From the NCBI GenBank assembly GCA_964633845.1, contig CAZWLA010000003.1, positions 1-64,000 of the forward strand: a stretch of 64,000 nucleotides of DNA, written 5' to 3'. The notes beneath the pieces were generated by a model. The model did no database searches. It had not been told where the DNA came from and saw nothing but the letters and a program-made list of their open reading frames with translations. Made by a program: the position numbers and the translations under genes. Numbering within the stretch: position 1 is the stretch's first letter; each line of letters begins with the position of its first letter. Shown here piece after piece: positions 44,965 through 54,106 of this stretch. Source of the DNA: JADHTT01 sp964633845. Its GTDB lineage: Bacteria; Campylobacterota; Campylobacteria; Campylobacterales; Arcobacteraceae.

Positions 44965-44991
44965 AAAAGTATTGCAAAATGCAATACTTTT
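44965..44991 (-). terminator. Hairpin downstream of the gamma-carbonic-anhydrase gene
   Basis: 12-bp arms (44965-44976 and 44980-44991) with a 3-nt loop and core gtattgca/tgcaatac, 17 bp after the gamma-CA stop on the minus strand. It resembles the lepA hairpin core. It probably ends the argG-to-gamma-CA transcript. Confidence 0.7.
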
Positions 44992-45007
44992 TATAGAATA
45001 GATATCT

Positions 45008-45535
45008 TTAGTGTTGATATTCTTTTTTAAATTTTACATACCTAGCAGCATGTTCAATTAAATTTTGTGATTCCTCTTTACTTAAAGTTTTAACGACTTT
45101 AGCAGGAGACCCCATAATTAATGAATTTGGTGGAAATACTTTATTTGATGTTACAAGTGAATGAGCACCTACAATACTTCCTTCACTAATAACTGCACCA
45201 TCTAAAATAGTTGCATTCATACCTATTAGGCATCCATTTTTAATAGTACATCCATGAAGCATCACTTTATGACCAATAGTCACATCATCACCAATAATAG
45301 TAGGATGACCATCACTCATATCATCTTTTTTATAATGAGTTACATGCACCATAGATAAATCTTGTATTGAAGTTCTTTTTCCAATTCTAATTTTATGTAC
45401 ATCACCACGGATAACTACACTAAACCAAATTGATGAATCTTTTCCAATTTTCACATTTCCAATCACATCAGCACTTGGTGCGATCCATGCTGATTTTTTT
45501 ATCTTTGGAAACCATTTTTTAAACTTTAAAATCAT
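45008..45535 (-). CDS. Gamma-carbonic anhydrase-family hexapeptide-repeat protein
   Basis: A 175-aa left-handed beta-helix protein with repeated I/V-G-x hexapeptides (VIGNVKIGKDSSIWFSVVIR, IGKRTSIQDLSMVHV). The candidate zinc histidines lie in MVHVTHY and IGHKVMLHGC. Such proteins are CO2 hydratases or catalytically silent relatives (YrdA, PaaY). It is 11 bp downstream of the M14 carboxypeptidase gene, the last gene of the cluster. Confidence 0.85.
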   Translation of the reverse strand: MILKFKKWFPKIKKSAWIAPSADVIGNVKIGKDSSIWFSVVIRGDVHKIRIGKRTSIQDLSMVHVTHYKKDDMSDGHPTIIGDDVTIGHKVMLHGCTIKNGCLIGMNATILDGAVISEGSIVGAHSLVTSNKVFPPNSLIMGSPAKVVKTLSKEESQNLIEHAARYVKFKKEYQH

Positions 45536-45546
45536 ATTGATCTCTC

Positions 45547-48114
45547 CTATGCTTCAAACTTTATTGATATAGGTCTTGAGTAGTTTGGTACATCATCATA
45601 TGTAAATACACTATAATATTTTGATATTAGTGGATTACCAAAGTCATCTAATGTATAGTTATCTTTTCCTGCATATATTTTATCTCCATCAAGTGGATTA
45701 GTAGGCTTATGGAATCTATTTCTAACTACATATACCCCTTTAAAATCTTCATCTTCAGGGGTTGTCCAAGTAAGCTTTACTTTAGTTTTTTTTACTTTTG
45801 CTTCTAGATTTGAAATAGGTTCAATAGGATTGTTTCTTTTATCAATATATTTTACTATAAGTTTTACTTGATTTTTTGTATGCCAGTTTACTAGGTGGTT
45901 TTTAATATCAGAAGATGTAGGTTTAATAATAAACCTTGGATTTTTGTCTTTATTATGAAGCTCTTCAAGTGCAATTGTCGAGTACTTATCAAATATAAAT
46001 TTATGTGTTTTTCTAGCAGCTATATCTGCTCTACTTACTTCATATCCAATAAACTCAATTCTATCTCTATTTTGGATAGATTCATATGAAATATCTTCCA
46101 TATCTACAAATTCAACATTGTACCTAATGTCTTGCTTTGTTTTTGATGCACTTTTATTTTTGATTTGTATATAACAATCTGTAATTACAGTTCTATCATG
46201 CTCCGGTAAAGATGATAGATCAAACTCCATAAGGCCATATATTTTATCGTTGTTTTCGTCAAATCCACAAATTAAATCATTATAATTTACATTTTTAGTA
46301 CAAATAGATGCTGTAGTTGTAGCTATGATTTCACAAGTTTTAGTAGGTACAGTGTAGGTGATATCAATATTTGGCCTATAGTGTAATCCACCACCAAACT
46401 TACCATAACCTATATCAAACATCATCATTTGAGAATCACGACCCTCAGGTAGTGTTGTTGGTCCATGTATTTTAAAAGTTACTGAACCAGAAATAAGTTG
46501 ATCTTGTAGTATTTTTCTTTCTGATTCATTTAGTATCCAGTGACTCCAAATACCTTGAGTTAATTTCTCTGATGGAATTGAATCACCTAGGGTTTCAATA
46601 GTAGTAGCATTATCAATTTGATTAAAATCACTAATTTCTGATATAGTTTCTTGATCTACAAATGATATTTTCCATTCACCATATTTTTCAATTTTAGCAT
46701 TTACTCTATTTAGTGGATAAAGTGATATTTGAACATCTTTAATAATAGCATTTTTTGGTATACCACTAAGATCATATTTCATAACACCATAGCTTTTACC
46801 TTTACTTTTATTGACACCAATAAATAAAGAGTTGACACCAAAGTGTTTAATATTTGTCTCTATCATCTTTTGTGCGACATATCCTATATCACTTGGATTT
46901 GGAAAGATTACCTTACTAAACTCATCATCTTCTAAAAGTGTATTTGCTTTCGTTTTAGGTGCAAATGGTGACTTGATACCTGTTAGGTTATTTACAGCTC
47001 TTATATAGTAATAATATGTTGTATTACTTTGAAGTTGTACATCAGTAAAGCTTCTATTAAATGTTTGAGTTACAAGATTTTTTTCTGTACAAGATCTTTT
47101 ATTTTCAATATTTCTATAAACTTCAAAATATATATCTTTATTTTCAGGGTAATCCCATGATAAAGTTATCTCATTTTGAGTATAGTCTTCAATAGAAAAG
47201 TTTTCAACTGTTTGTGGTGCATTTTTTGAATAGTTTTCAGATTCACCCAAAGTTCTTAAAAGTGCCGGAATATTCTCATCTATTGATTCTTGCATATTTT
47301 GCATAAAGTCTGGAATATTTCTAGTCCCAACTTCTACAACAATAGCTATAATTCCTTTAGAATAGTAATATTCTCTACCTGATCCAGATATAAGTTTTGT
47401 AGGTGGCTTTCCTCTGTGGATTCCATATTTCCTACTAGTAACTTTATGTATTTCATGGTTCATATTTGCACATATTGTATTTAGTGCTGTACCATCAATT
47501 TCAGCTTCATGATTAAATTTATGAGCAGGAAAGAAAACATTACCTTGTGAATGATAGTCAAGTGCAATTGTAATATTTTCATGAGTATCTACAAAATTTT
47601 TCATTGCTGTTGTCTCTGGTTCAGAAAATGGATGTGGACCACTATGTACATTTGATGATGTATCTTTTGATTTTTGATATCCTATAGAAAAGTTTCTATT
47701 TAGATCTACTCCAAAAGTTCCATCACCATTATCTCTTCTATTTTTTCTCCAAAATGAAAAGTGAGTACGGCTATATTCAAATCCATCAGGATTTAGACAG
47801 GGTACTATATAAAGTGTATTTTTTGATAAAGTCTTTAGTATAGATGGGTTTGATGAATGATTTTCTAATAAATAATCTATAAAAGCTACACCTAGTTCAT
47901 TTCCAATCCACTCTCTAGCATGAACTGTTCCTGTATAAAGCATAGCTGGTTTTAGATGTGCGTATTGTACATTTAGAGATATAGTAGCAAGCATTATATC
48001 TCTATTCTCCCAAGTCTTACCAATAGATTCTATTTTGATAAGATCTGGATATTTTTTCACACAATCCTCAAGAAAATCACATGTTTGTTGATATGATTTA
48101 TATTGTTGTTTCAA
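45547..48114 (-). CDS. M14 zinc carboxypeptidase with DNRLRE-like and fibronectin III-like domains, no signal peptide
   Basis: An 855-aa protein. Residues 1-290 are an M14 peptidase with HAREWIGNE (Zn His65 and Glu68), NPDGFEYS, FWRKNRRDN, VDLNRNF, DYHSQG (third Zn ligand) and VVEVGTRN (catalytic Glu). A fibronectin III-like region (about 300-390) follows, then two similar modules about 190 residues apart with SYGVMKYDLSGIP and IYGLMEFDLSSLP, resembling DNRLRE domains, and a last FN3-like unit. Such architecture is normally secreted, yet no signal peptide is seen. It follows the HhH ATP-grasp gene by 18 bp. A C-terminal amino acid or peptide is the likely substrate. Confidence 0.85.
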   Translation of the reverse strand: MKQQYKSYQQTCDFLEDCVKKYPDLIKIESIGKTWENRDIMLATISLNVQYAHLKPAMLYTGTVHAREWIGNELGVAFIDYLLENHSSNPSILKTLSKNTLYIVPCLNPDGFEYSRTHFSFWRKNRRDNGDGTFGVDLNRNFSIGYQKSKDTSSNVHSGPHPFSEPETTAMKNFVDTHENITIALDYHSQGNVFFPAHKFNHEAEIDGTALNTICANMNHEIHKVTSRKYGIHRGKPPTKLISGSGREYYYSKGIIAIVVEVGTRNIPDFMQNMQESIDENIPALLRTLGESENYSKNAPQTVENFSIEDYTQNEITLSWDYPENKDIYFEVYRNIENKRSCTEKNLVTQTFNRSFTDVQLQSNTTYYYYIRAVNNLTGIKSPFAPKTKANTLLEDDEFSKVIFPNPSDIGYVAQKMIETNIKHFGVNSLFIGVNKSKGKSYGVMKYDLSGIPKNAIIKDVQISLYPLNRVNAKIEKYGEWKISFVDQETISEISDFNQIDNATTIETLGDSIPSEKLTQGIWSHWILNESERKILQDQLISGSVTFKIHGPTTLPEGRDSQMMMFDIGYGKFGGGLHYRPNIDITYTVPTKTCEIIATTTASICTKNVNYNDLICGFDENNDKIYGLMEFDLSSLPEHDRTVITDCYIQIKNKSASKTKQDIRYNVEFVDMEDISYESIQNRDRIEFIGYEVSRADIAARKTHKFIFDKYSTIALEELHNKDKNPRFIIKPTSSDIKNHLVNWHTKNQVKLIVKYIDKRNNPIEPISNLEAKVKKTKVKLTWTTPEDEDFKGVYVVRNRFHKPTNPLDGDKIYAGKDNYTLDDFGNPLISKYYSVFTYDDVPNYSRPISIKFEA

Positions 48115-48132
48115 GTAAAGTAGCCTTTAAAT

Positions 48133-49554
48133 CTAATTTCTAAAATTTGCCCAAGCAGATGAGATTTTATCTACTAGTTTCTTTGTGATACCTTTGATAT
48201 TTATTAGGATTGAAGGTGATTGATCAAGTACACCAACTACATCTTCTGTAGAGCCTATCTCATCGATAATCTTATCAAATTTTTTATTTCCAATTCCATC
48301 AATTGATGTTAAAACATCTTTTAACTCACTTTTAGAAATTTTTGCTGTTTCTTCTGATTCTGCATCCTCGTTCATAGTAGGATTTGGAGTATTTTTGTCT
48401 GTAAGATTTGGAACTTTCATTGATTTTAAGTTCTCTAAAGAAAGATTATCTTGGTAGTTCCATTTTTCACTTGGCCACTCTTCTGTCCATCTTCTTTTTA
48501 CTTTATAAACTTTATATTCCTCATCTAGTTCGTGTAAGTATCTTTCACCTTCGCCATACATTTTCTTTTTGTTTCCAAAATATGCACCATCATAAGATGA
48601 ATCATATTTACCAAATGTAATATGTCTCATAGTTCTAAGTAAATCAGGAGATACTTTACCTAACTCTTCCCAGTTAAACATTGGCATATGTGGTTTTCTA
48701 AATTTACCTTCACTTAAATTCCACATAATATATTGACCAATCCAGTCTCTAATATAAGGGAATGCAGCAAATGCAGTTGCACATTCTAGGATTCTTGGAA
48801 CACCATCAATACCATATGCAACATCACATGCCCAGTATTCTGCTTTTGCGTCTTTAGATACTTGAACTGCTAAATCTAAAACATTTTTAGGTACATCCAT
48901 ATAGTCCATAGAACCACCTTGAGAAGTATTTGTTAACCATTCTCCTTCAGGAGCTCTTCTCCAAAATGCACATACTGGCTTATGTCCAATAAGCATAACT
49001 CTAATATCTGCTTCCATAGGTACAAAATCTTGCATATACATAGGGTGATATTTTTTCTCATTAAATAGATCAGCTGCTTCTTGTTCGTCATCTACTTTAT
49101 GCACGAAGTATCCACCATAATTTGATGGTCCATATGATTTTTTAATAATTTTTGGATATTCACATCTTTTTAGGAATTTATAGGCATTTGGTCTATTGTA
49201 ATATATATAAGTTTTAGGAATTGGCAAATCATATTTCCATGCAAATCTTGTTACATTTTCTTTTGATTTGTTTGAAAATTGAGTATCTAAAGATGGGATA
49301 AATTGAACATGAGGTAATTCTCTTGCAATTTCTCTAAAAGTTTCATAAGCAGTTGCTGGAACATTTCCTATTAAAACATCAATTTTCTTTCTTTTTACCT
49401 CTTTGATGAATCTATCTTTATCATCACCCCAGTGGTAAGTTGCTGTTTCAATTTTATTAGGCCAACCTTTAAAGTTTGAGTGATCAAAAAATCTTAATAC
49501 ATAGTCCATGTATAAAAATCCAAGTGTTGGTAAGTCTTTATTTTTAAGTGCCAT
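48133..49554 (-). CDS. RimK-like ATP-grasp ligase with C-terminal helix-hairpin-helix domain
   Basis: A 473-aa protein. Residues about 105-310 look like an ATP-grasp ligase: YPKIIKKSYGPSNYGGYFV (ATP-binding lysines and small loop), MYMQDFVPMEADIRVMLIG, and ACDVAYGIDGVPRILECATA (metal-binding acidic cluster). Residues about 405-470 hold two HhH-like motifs (LTSIDGIGNKKFDKII, LINIKGITKKLVDKIS) after an Asn/Thr/Glu-rich linker. ATP-grasp enzymes of this type form amide bonds between a carboxylate and an amine. It lies between the second ATP-grasp gene and the M14 gene. Confidence 0.8.
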   Translation of the reverse strand: MALKNKDLPTLGFLYMDYVLRFFDHSNFKGWPNKIETATYHWGDDKDRFIKEVKRKKIDVLIGNVPATAYETFREIARELPHVQFIPSLDTQFSNKSKENVTRFAWKYDLPIPKTYIYYNRPNAYKFLKRCEYPKIIKKSYGPSNYGGYFVHKVDDEQEAADLFNEKKYHPMYMQDFVPMEADIRVMLIGHKPVCAFWRRAPEGEWLTNTSQGGSMDYMDVPKNVLDLAVQVSKDAKAEYWACDVAYGIDGVPRILECATAFAAFPYIRDWIGQYIMWNLSEGKFRKPHMPMFNWEELGKVSPDLLRTMRHITFGKYDSSYDGAYFGNKKKMYGEGERYLHELDEEYKVYKVKRRWTEEWPSEKWNYQDNLSLENLKSMKVPNLTDKNTPNPTMNEDAESEETAKISKSELKDVLTSIDGIGNKKFDKIIDEIGSTEDVVGVLDQSPSILINIKGITKKLVDKISSAWANFRN

Positions 49555-49655
49555 ATTTTTCCCTTTATTGTAATTTTGCGGATTGTACCTAAGAGATAGT
49601 TAATATAATATTAAATATATAGTATTAAATTATCATATGCTACAAATCTACACAT

Positions 49656-50576
49656 TTATTTGGTTTTTCTATCTATTAAATCCACAATTAGATCAATCTT
49701 TCTATCATTAAATTTAAGTCCCATCTCTTCTTGCTCTGGTGTAGCAAAGGCAGGTATTCCATTAACTTCTAATACTACGTATTCTTTTTTCTCTTCATCG
49801 TAAATAATATCAACACCACCAATATCAACACCACAAGCTTCGCAAGCTCGTTTTGCGACATCAATTATCTCTTCACTAGCATCTCTCATAAATACAGATC
49901 CACCAGCAGTAATATTTGTACGCCAATCATCACCACTTGCTTTTCTCCCATAACAAGATACAAATTCACCATCAACAATATCAACTCTAAAGTCACTATT
50001 ATCATATTTGATAAATTTTTCTACATAGAAGTATCTTAAATCCATTTGATTTAAAAATGGCATAAGCATATCAAGTGTAGCTTCATTTTCAATCTTAGTA
50101 AGACCCATTCCACCCCATCCATCAGTTGGTTTATATACCATTTTATCCCATTTTTCAATTATATTTTTTAAATGATGAGAATCATCTCTGTGACATAGTT
50201 TATAGTCTGCAGTTGCAATATCTGCATTTCTTAATACAAATGATGTATGAAATTTATCCTCAGTTAAAGCAAAAGATTCATAAGAATTTATCATAGGGAT
50301 AATTCTATTTAGTGCTTGATATAGATATGTCTGATATTGTGTTTGTTCACCTGCATTATACGAGAACATTAAATCAAGTTTATTTAACTTTACATCTTCA
50401 TCTGTAAAATCACTTTTACATATAATATTTCCATTTTTTGAAATAGCATTACGAAGGTTTAATCCTGTAATAGCATCTATACCTCTTTCTTTTAACTTTG
50501 CTACAATTTTTTGTTCGATGATATCACCACCACTATTTTGGTACATCCAAATACCAACAGTTCTATTTTTTGACAT
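49656..50576 (-). CDS. RimK/glutathione-synthetase-type ATP-grasp ligase
   Basis: A 306-aa ATP-grasp ligase: KMVYKPTDGWGGMGLTKI (ATP lysine and flexible loop), FYVEKFIKYDNSDFRVDIV, RTNITAGGSVFMRD (the typical RimK-like N-x-x-x-GG stretch) and VVLEVNGIPAFA (metal-binding Glu/Asn). Substrates are unknown. It overlaps the M20 peptidase stop in a TAATG junction, indicating coupled translation. A 101-bp gap separates it from the next ligase gene. Confidence 0.85.
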   Translation of the reverse strand: MSKNRTVGIWMYQNSGGDIIEQKIVAKLKERGIDAITGLNLRNAISKNGNIICKSDFTDEDVKLNKLDLMFSYNAGEQTQYQTYLYQALNRIIPMINSYESFALTEDKFHTSFVLRNADIATADYKLCHRDDSHHLKNIIEKWDKMVYKPTDGWGGMGLTKIENEATLDMLMPFLNQMDLRYFYVEKFIKYDNSDFRVDIVDGEFVSCYGRKASGDDWRTNITAGGSVFMRDASEEIIDVAKRACEACGVDIGGVDIIYDEEKKEYVVLEVNGIPAFATPEQEEMGLKFNDRKIDLIVDLIDRKTK

Positions 50577-51673
50577 TAGCTCTCTCCTTCTATTAGTGAA
50601 TTTAAAATTCTTGTACTCATATCTATCCTTTGTATAAAGCTCTCTTTTGATGCTCTTTCTTTGATAGTATGGTCACCATCTCCATATGGACCAAATCCAT
50701 CTAAAGTGATAACCCCACAAGATGCTACGTGGTTTGCATCGCTTACTCCACCTCTTTGTTCTGTAGGTATTGTAGTATTTGTAGTTTTTTCTATTTGTTT
50801 TATGAATTTCAATTGTTCTTGATTTTCTTCCATTACATCTCTTTGAATTAATCCATCAAGTTTAGATGTAGTTCCATTTACATAGCTAGTATTTGTAATT
50901 CTATTAAGTTCACTTAAAAGTCTATTGCGTTCACTATTGAGTGTATATCTAATTTCAAGTAGTAGTTCACACTTTGGTGAAATTGTATTTGCTCCAATAC
51001 CACCAGTTATTTTTCCTACATTAACAGTTGTACCAATATCTAAGTTAGTTAACTTAGTTAATTCTTGTAGTTTATACGAAGCTTCTAAGTTTGCATTTAT
51101 ACCTTTTGAATAGCTTGTACCTGCATGAGCAGCTTTACCCTCAATACTAATGGTATAAGTACCGACACCTTTTCTGCTTGTCACTACCTCAAGATTTTCA
51201 CCTGCAGCTTCATAAACAAAACAATAATCATAGTTTTGTGCTAAATCTAAAGTGACAAATTTACTATCATCACTACCTGTTTCTTCATCTGATACAAGTA
51301 AAAAGTCTATATTATTAATTTGATTATTTTGTGAGTATATATTTCGTAAGGCTTCAAGAGCAACAATATTTCCACCTTTCATATCACAAACACCAGGTCC
51401 GTAGATCCAATTTTCATCTTCTCTAAATCCTTCAAATGTGCCAAGTGGGAATACAGTATCGTTATGCCCTAAAAGTAAAATTTTAGGTCCAGGTATTTTT
51501 GGAGTTGTAAATAATAGATGATCGCCTATTAAGTCTCTTTGGTATCTTGTGGTTTCAAATCCAATAGCTTCTAGCCACTCTTGCATTTGCAGTCCAACTT
51601 TATCAACTCCATCTTTATTTTGAGTATAGGAGTTGATTTCAATAATCTGTTTTAAATCATGTAAGTACTGCAC
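50576..51673 (-). CDS. M20-family metallopeptidase (glutamate carboxypeptidase/CPG2-like)
   Basis: A 365-aa di-zinc peptidase. Motifs are LLGHNDTVFP (HxD), GPGVCDMKGG (bridging Asp), SDEETGSDDSK (catalytic and metal Glu), KAAHAGTSYSKGINA (dimerisation-domain His) and GPYGDGDHTI (distal His). The pattern fits the CPG2 subgroup, which removes C-terminal glutamate or similar residues from peptides and conjugates. It lies between argG and an ATP-grasp ligase. ArgE-like activity is an alternative because argG is adjacent, although the DGDHT ending suits CPG2 better. Confidence 0.82.
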   Translation of the reverse strand: MQYLHDLKQIIEINSYTQNKDGVDKVGLQMQEWLEAIGFETTRYQRDLIGDHLLFTTPKIPGPKILLLGHNDTVFPLGTFEGFREDENWIYGPGVCDMKGGNIVALEALRNIYSQNNQINNIDFLLVSDEETGSDDSKFVTLDLAQNYDYCFVYEAAGENLEVVTSRKGVGTYTISIEGKAAHAGTSYSKGINANLEASYKLQELTKLTNLDIGTTVNVGKITGGIGANTISPKCELLLEIRYTLNSERNRLLSELNRITNTSYVNGTTSKLDGLIQRDVMEENQEQLKFIKQIEKTTNTTIPTEQRGGVSDANHVASCGVITLDGFGPYGDGDHTIKERASKESFIQRIDMSTRILNSLIEGES

Positions 51674-51730
51674 TACTACATTCCTTTTAATATATAAAGC
51701 TTTTAACCTTTAGGAGGTCTATTTTAGAAA

Positions 51731-52972
51731 CTAATTTGTTCCTCTTTTTTTACCAGCAATAATTCTTCTTAAAGCATTTAATCTAATAAATCCTTCTGCA
51801 TCTGCTTGATTGTATACTTCATCTTCTTCAAAAGTTGAATGCTCTTCTGAGTATAAAGACTTATCAGACTCTCTCCCAACTACAGTTACATTTCCTTTAT
51901 AAAGTTTAAGTCTTACATTACCTTGAACATATTTTTGAGTACAATCAATAGCTGCTTGCATCATCTCTCGCTCAGGTGAGAACCAAAAACCATTATAAAT
52001 TAGTTCAGAATATTTAGCAATCATCCCGTCTTTCATATGTGCTTCTTCTCTGTCTAAACAAATAGATTCTATTGCTCTATGAGCTTTTAGCATGATAGTT
52101 CCACCTGGAGTTTCATAACAACCTCTTGCTTTCATTCCTACAAATCTATTTTCAACAATATCAATTCTTCCAATACCATGCTTATTCCCGTATTCATTTA
52201 AAGTTCTAAGCATCGTAGCTGGTGATAACTCTTTCCCATCAATAGATATAGGATCTCCATTTTTGTATCCAATAGTGATATACTCTGCTTCATCAGGAGC
52301 ATCTTCTGGGCTTACAGACCATAACCACATAGAATCTTCAGGTTCATTCATTGGATCTTCTAGGTGTAATCCCTCATAAGAGATATGCAATAAGTTTGCA
52401 TCCATAGAGTATGGGCTTACTGTTGGGTTACCATCTTTATCTATATGCTTTGCATCAATATCAATACCGTGCTCTCTTGCATATGCTAGAAGCTTTTCTC
52501 TAGAATTTAAATCCCACTCTCTCCAAGGAGCAATAACAGTAATATCTGGATTTAATCCTAAGTATCCAAGCTCAAATCTAACTTGGTCATTCCCTTTTCC
52601 TGTAGCTCCATGTGATACTGCATCTGCACCCATTTTAGCTGCAATTTCAATTTGCTTTTTTGCAATAAGTGGTCTAGCAATCGAAGTACCTAATAGATAT
52701 TCACCCTCATAAATTGCATTTGCTCTAAACATTGGGAATACATAATCTTTTACAAATTCTTCTTGAATATCTAAAATAAAAATATTTTCAGGCTTTATGC
52801 CACATGATAGTGCTTTTTCACGCGCTGGTTCAACCTCTTCACCTTGACCAAGGTCTGCTGTAAACGTGATAACTTCGGCATTATATTCATCTTGTAGCCA
52901 TTTCAAAATTACTGATGTATCTAACCCACCAGAATATGCTAGTACTACTTTTTTTACTTGTTTTTTACTCAA
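51731..52972 (-). CDS. argG: Argininosuccinate synthase
   Basis: Condenses citrulline and aspartate using ATP in arginine synthesis. It has the PP-loop VLAYSGGLDTSV (about 10-21), the citrulline/aspartate-binding SHGATGKGNDQVRFE (about 120), and GRIDIVENRFVGMKARGCYE. At 413 aa it is standard. It is divergent from aroB and 57 bp upstream of the M20-ligase cluster on the same strand, so it could share that transcript. Confidence 0.97.
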   Translation of the reverse strand: MSKKQVKKVVLAYSGGLDTSVILKWLQDEYNAEVITFTADLGQGEEVEPAREKALSCGIKPENIFILDIQEEFVKDYVFPMFRANAIYEGEYLLGTSIARPLIAKKQIEIAAKMGADAVSHGATGKGNDQVRFELGYLGLNPDITVIAPWREWDLNSREKLLAYAREHGIDIDAKHIDKDGNPTVSPYSMDANLLHISYEGLHLEDPMNEPEDSMWLWSVSPEDAPDEAEYITIGYKNGDPISIDGKELSPATMLRTLNEYGNKHGIGRIDIVENRFVGMKARGCYETPGGTIMLKAHRAIESICLDREEAHMKDGMIAKYSELIYNGFWFSPEREMMQAAIDCTQKYVQGNVRLKLYKGNVTVVGRESDKSLYSEEHSTFEEDEVYNQADAEGFIRLNALRRIIAGKKRGTN

Positions 52973-53030
52973 TTGTTTTTCTCCATAAAGTATAAATTAA
53001 TTTTATTGCTTTATTTTATCAAAAACTAGA

Positions 53031-53036
53031 TATAAT
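53031..53036 (+). promoter_or_regulatory. Candidate -10 box for the aroB operon
   Basis: TATAAT in ctagatataatctag, 35 bp before aroB in the 99-bp argG/aroB divergent spacer. The surrounding tagat-A-taat form resembles the rpe and ccsBA -10 regions. Confidence 0.55.
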
Positions 53037-53071
53037 CTAGGTTATATAAACACTCTTAAAGGCTTTTACAT

Positions 53072-54106
53072 ATGATCGTTGATATAAAACTACCCAATTG
53101 TAATTATGAGATAATTATTGACAAACTAGGTACTATTAAAAATAATACTAAAACAGTTGTAGTTACTAATCCAACTGTAAGTGGATATCACCTAAATTAT
53201 CTACTTGATAAAATTGATGCTAAAGATCTTAGTGTAGTTACAATTCCTGATGGAGAGCAGTATAAAAATATGTCAACAATTGAAAAGATCCTTGATCATT
53301 GTTTTGAACATAAACTAAATAGAAAATCAGTATTAATTGCATTTGGTGGTGGTGTGATTGGAGATATGGCAGGTTTTGCATCTAGTATTTACCAAAGAGG
53401 TATTGATTTTATCCAAGTGCCAACTACACTGCTTGCCCAAGTAGATGCAAGCGTAGGTGGTAAAACAGGTGTAAACAATAGATTTGGTAAAAATCTTATA
53501 GGTGCATTTCATCAGCCTAGAGCTGTGCATATTGATCCATATTTTCTAAGTACATTACCTTCAAGAGAGTTTGGTGCTGGTGTTGCTGAAATTATAAAGA
53601 TGGCAGTATGTTTCAATAAAGATTTCTTTGAGTGGCTTGAGAAAAATGATTTAAGAGATGGTGAGAATATAAATATTGCTATACAAAAATCTGTTGAGAC
53701 TAAAGCATATGTTGTAAATCAAGATGAAAAAGAAAATGGTATTAGGGCAGCACTAAATTATGGACACACTTTTGGTCATGTAGTTGAAAATGAAACAAGA
53801 TATGAAAAATATTTACATGGTGAAGCAGTTGGAATTGGCATGGTTATGGCAAACAATGTAGCTGTAGCACACAATCTTATGTCAGAAGATGAAGCATTGA
53901 GGGTAAAAAAATTATTAGAAAAATATGATATACCTACAAGCTATGTGATTGATGATGTGGAAGATTTCTATGATCATTTTTTCTTAGATAAAAAAGCACT
54001 TGATGATAAAATTAAATTTATATTACCAAGGGGTATGGGTGATTGTATTATTACTGATGAGGTACCAAAGGAATTGGTTATTGGTGTTTTGAAGGTTTTT
54101 AGATAA
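53072..54106 (+). CDS. aroB: 3-dehydroquinate synthase
   Basis: Second shikimate-pathway enzyme, NAD- and metal-dependent. It has IPDGEQYKN, the NAD loop AFGGGVIGDMAGFASS, QVPTTLLAQVDASVGGKTGVN, GAFHQPRAVHID, and the zinc ligands in LNYGHTFGHVVE and LHGEAVGIGM. At 344 aa it is typical. It heads aroB-mscS-mtaB-ftsH-like-bioV-glyS; the mscS start overlaps its stop. Confidence 0.97.
   Translation: MIVDIKLPNCNYEIIIDKLGTIKNNTKTVVVTNPTVSGYHLNYLLDKIDAKDLSVVTIPDGEQYKNMSTIEKILDHCFEHKLNRKSVLIAFGGGVIGDMAGFASSIYQRGIDFIQVPTTLLAQVDASVGGKTGVNNRFGKNLIGAFHQPRAVHIDPYFLSTLPSREFGAGVAEIIKMAVCFNKDFFEWLEKNDLRDGENINIAIQKSVETKAYVVNQDEKENGIRAALNYGHTFGHVVENETRYEKYLHGEAVGIGMVMANNVAVAHNLMSEDEALRVKKLLEKYDIPTSYVIDDVEDFYDHFFLDKKALDDKIKFILPRGMGDCIITDEVPKELVIGVLKVFR

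Noticed and set aside
50576..51673. M20 gene as argE (acetylornithine deacetylase) paired with argG
   Set aside because: The DGDHT ending and GHNDTVFPLG opening fit CPG2-type peptidases better, and it is coupled to a ligase gene, though ArgE-like activity is not excluded.
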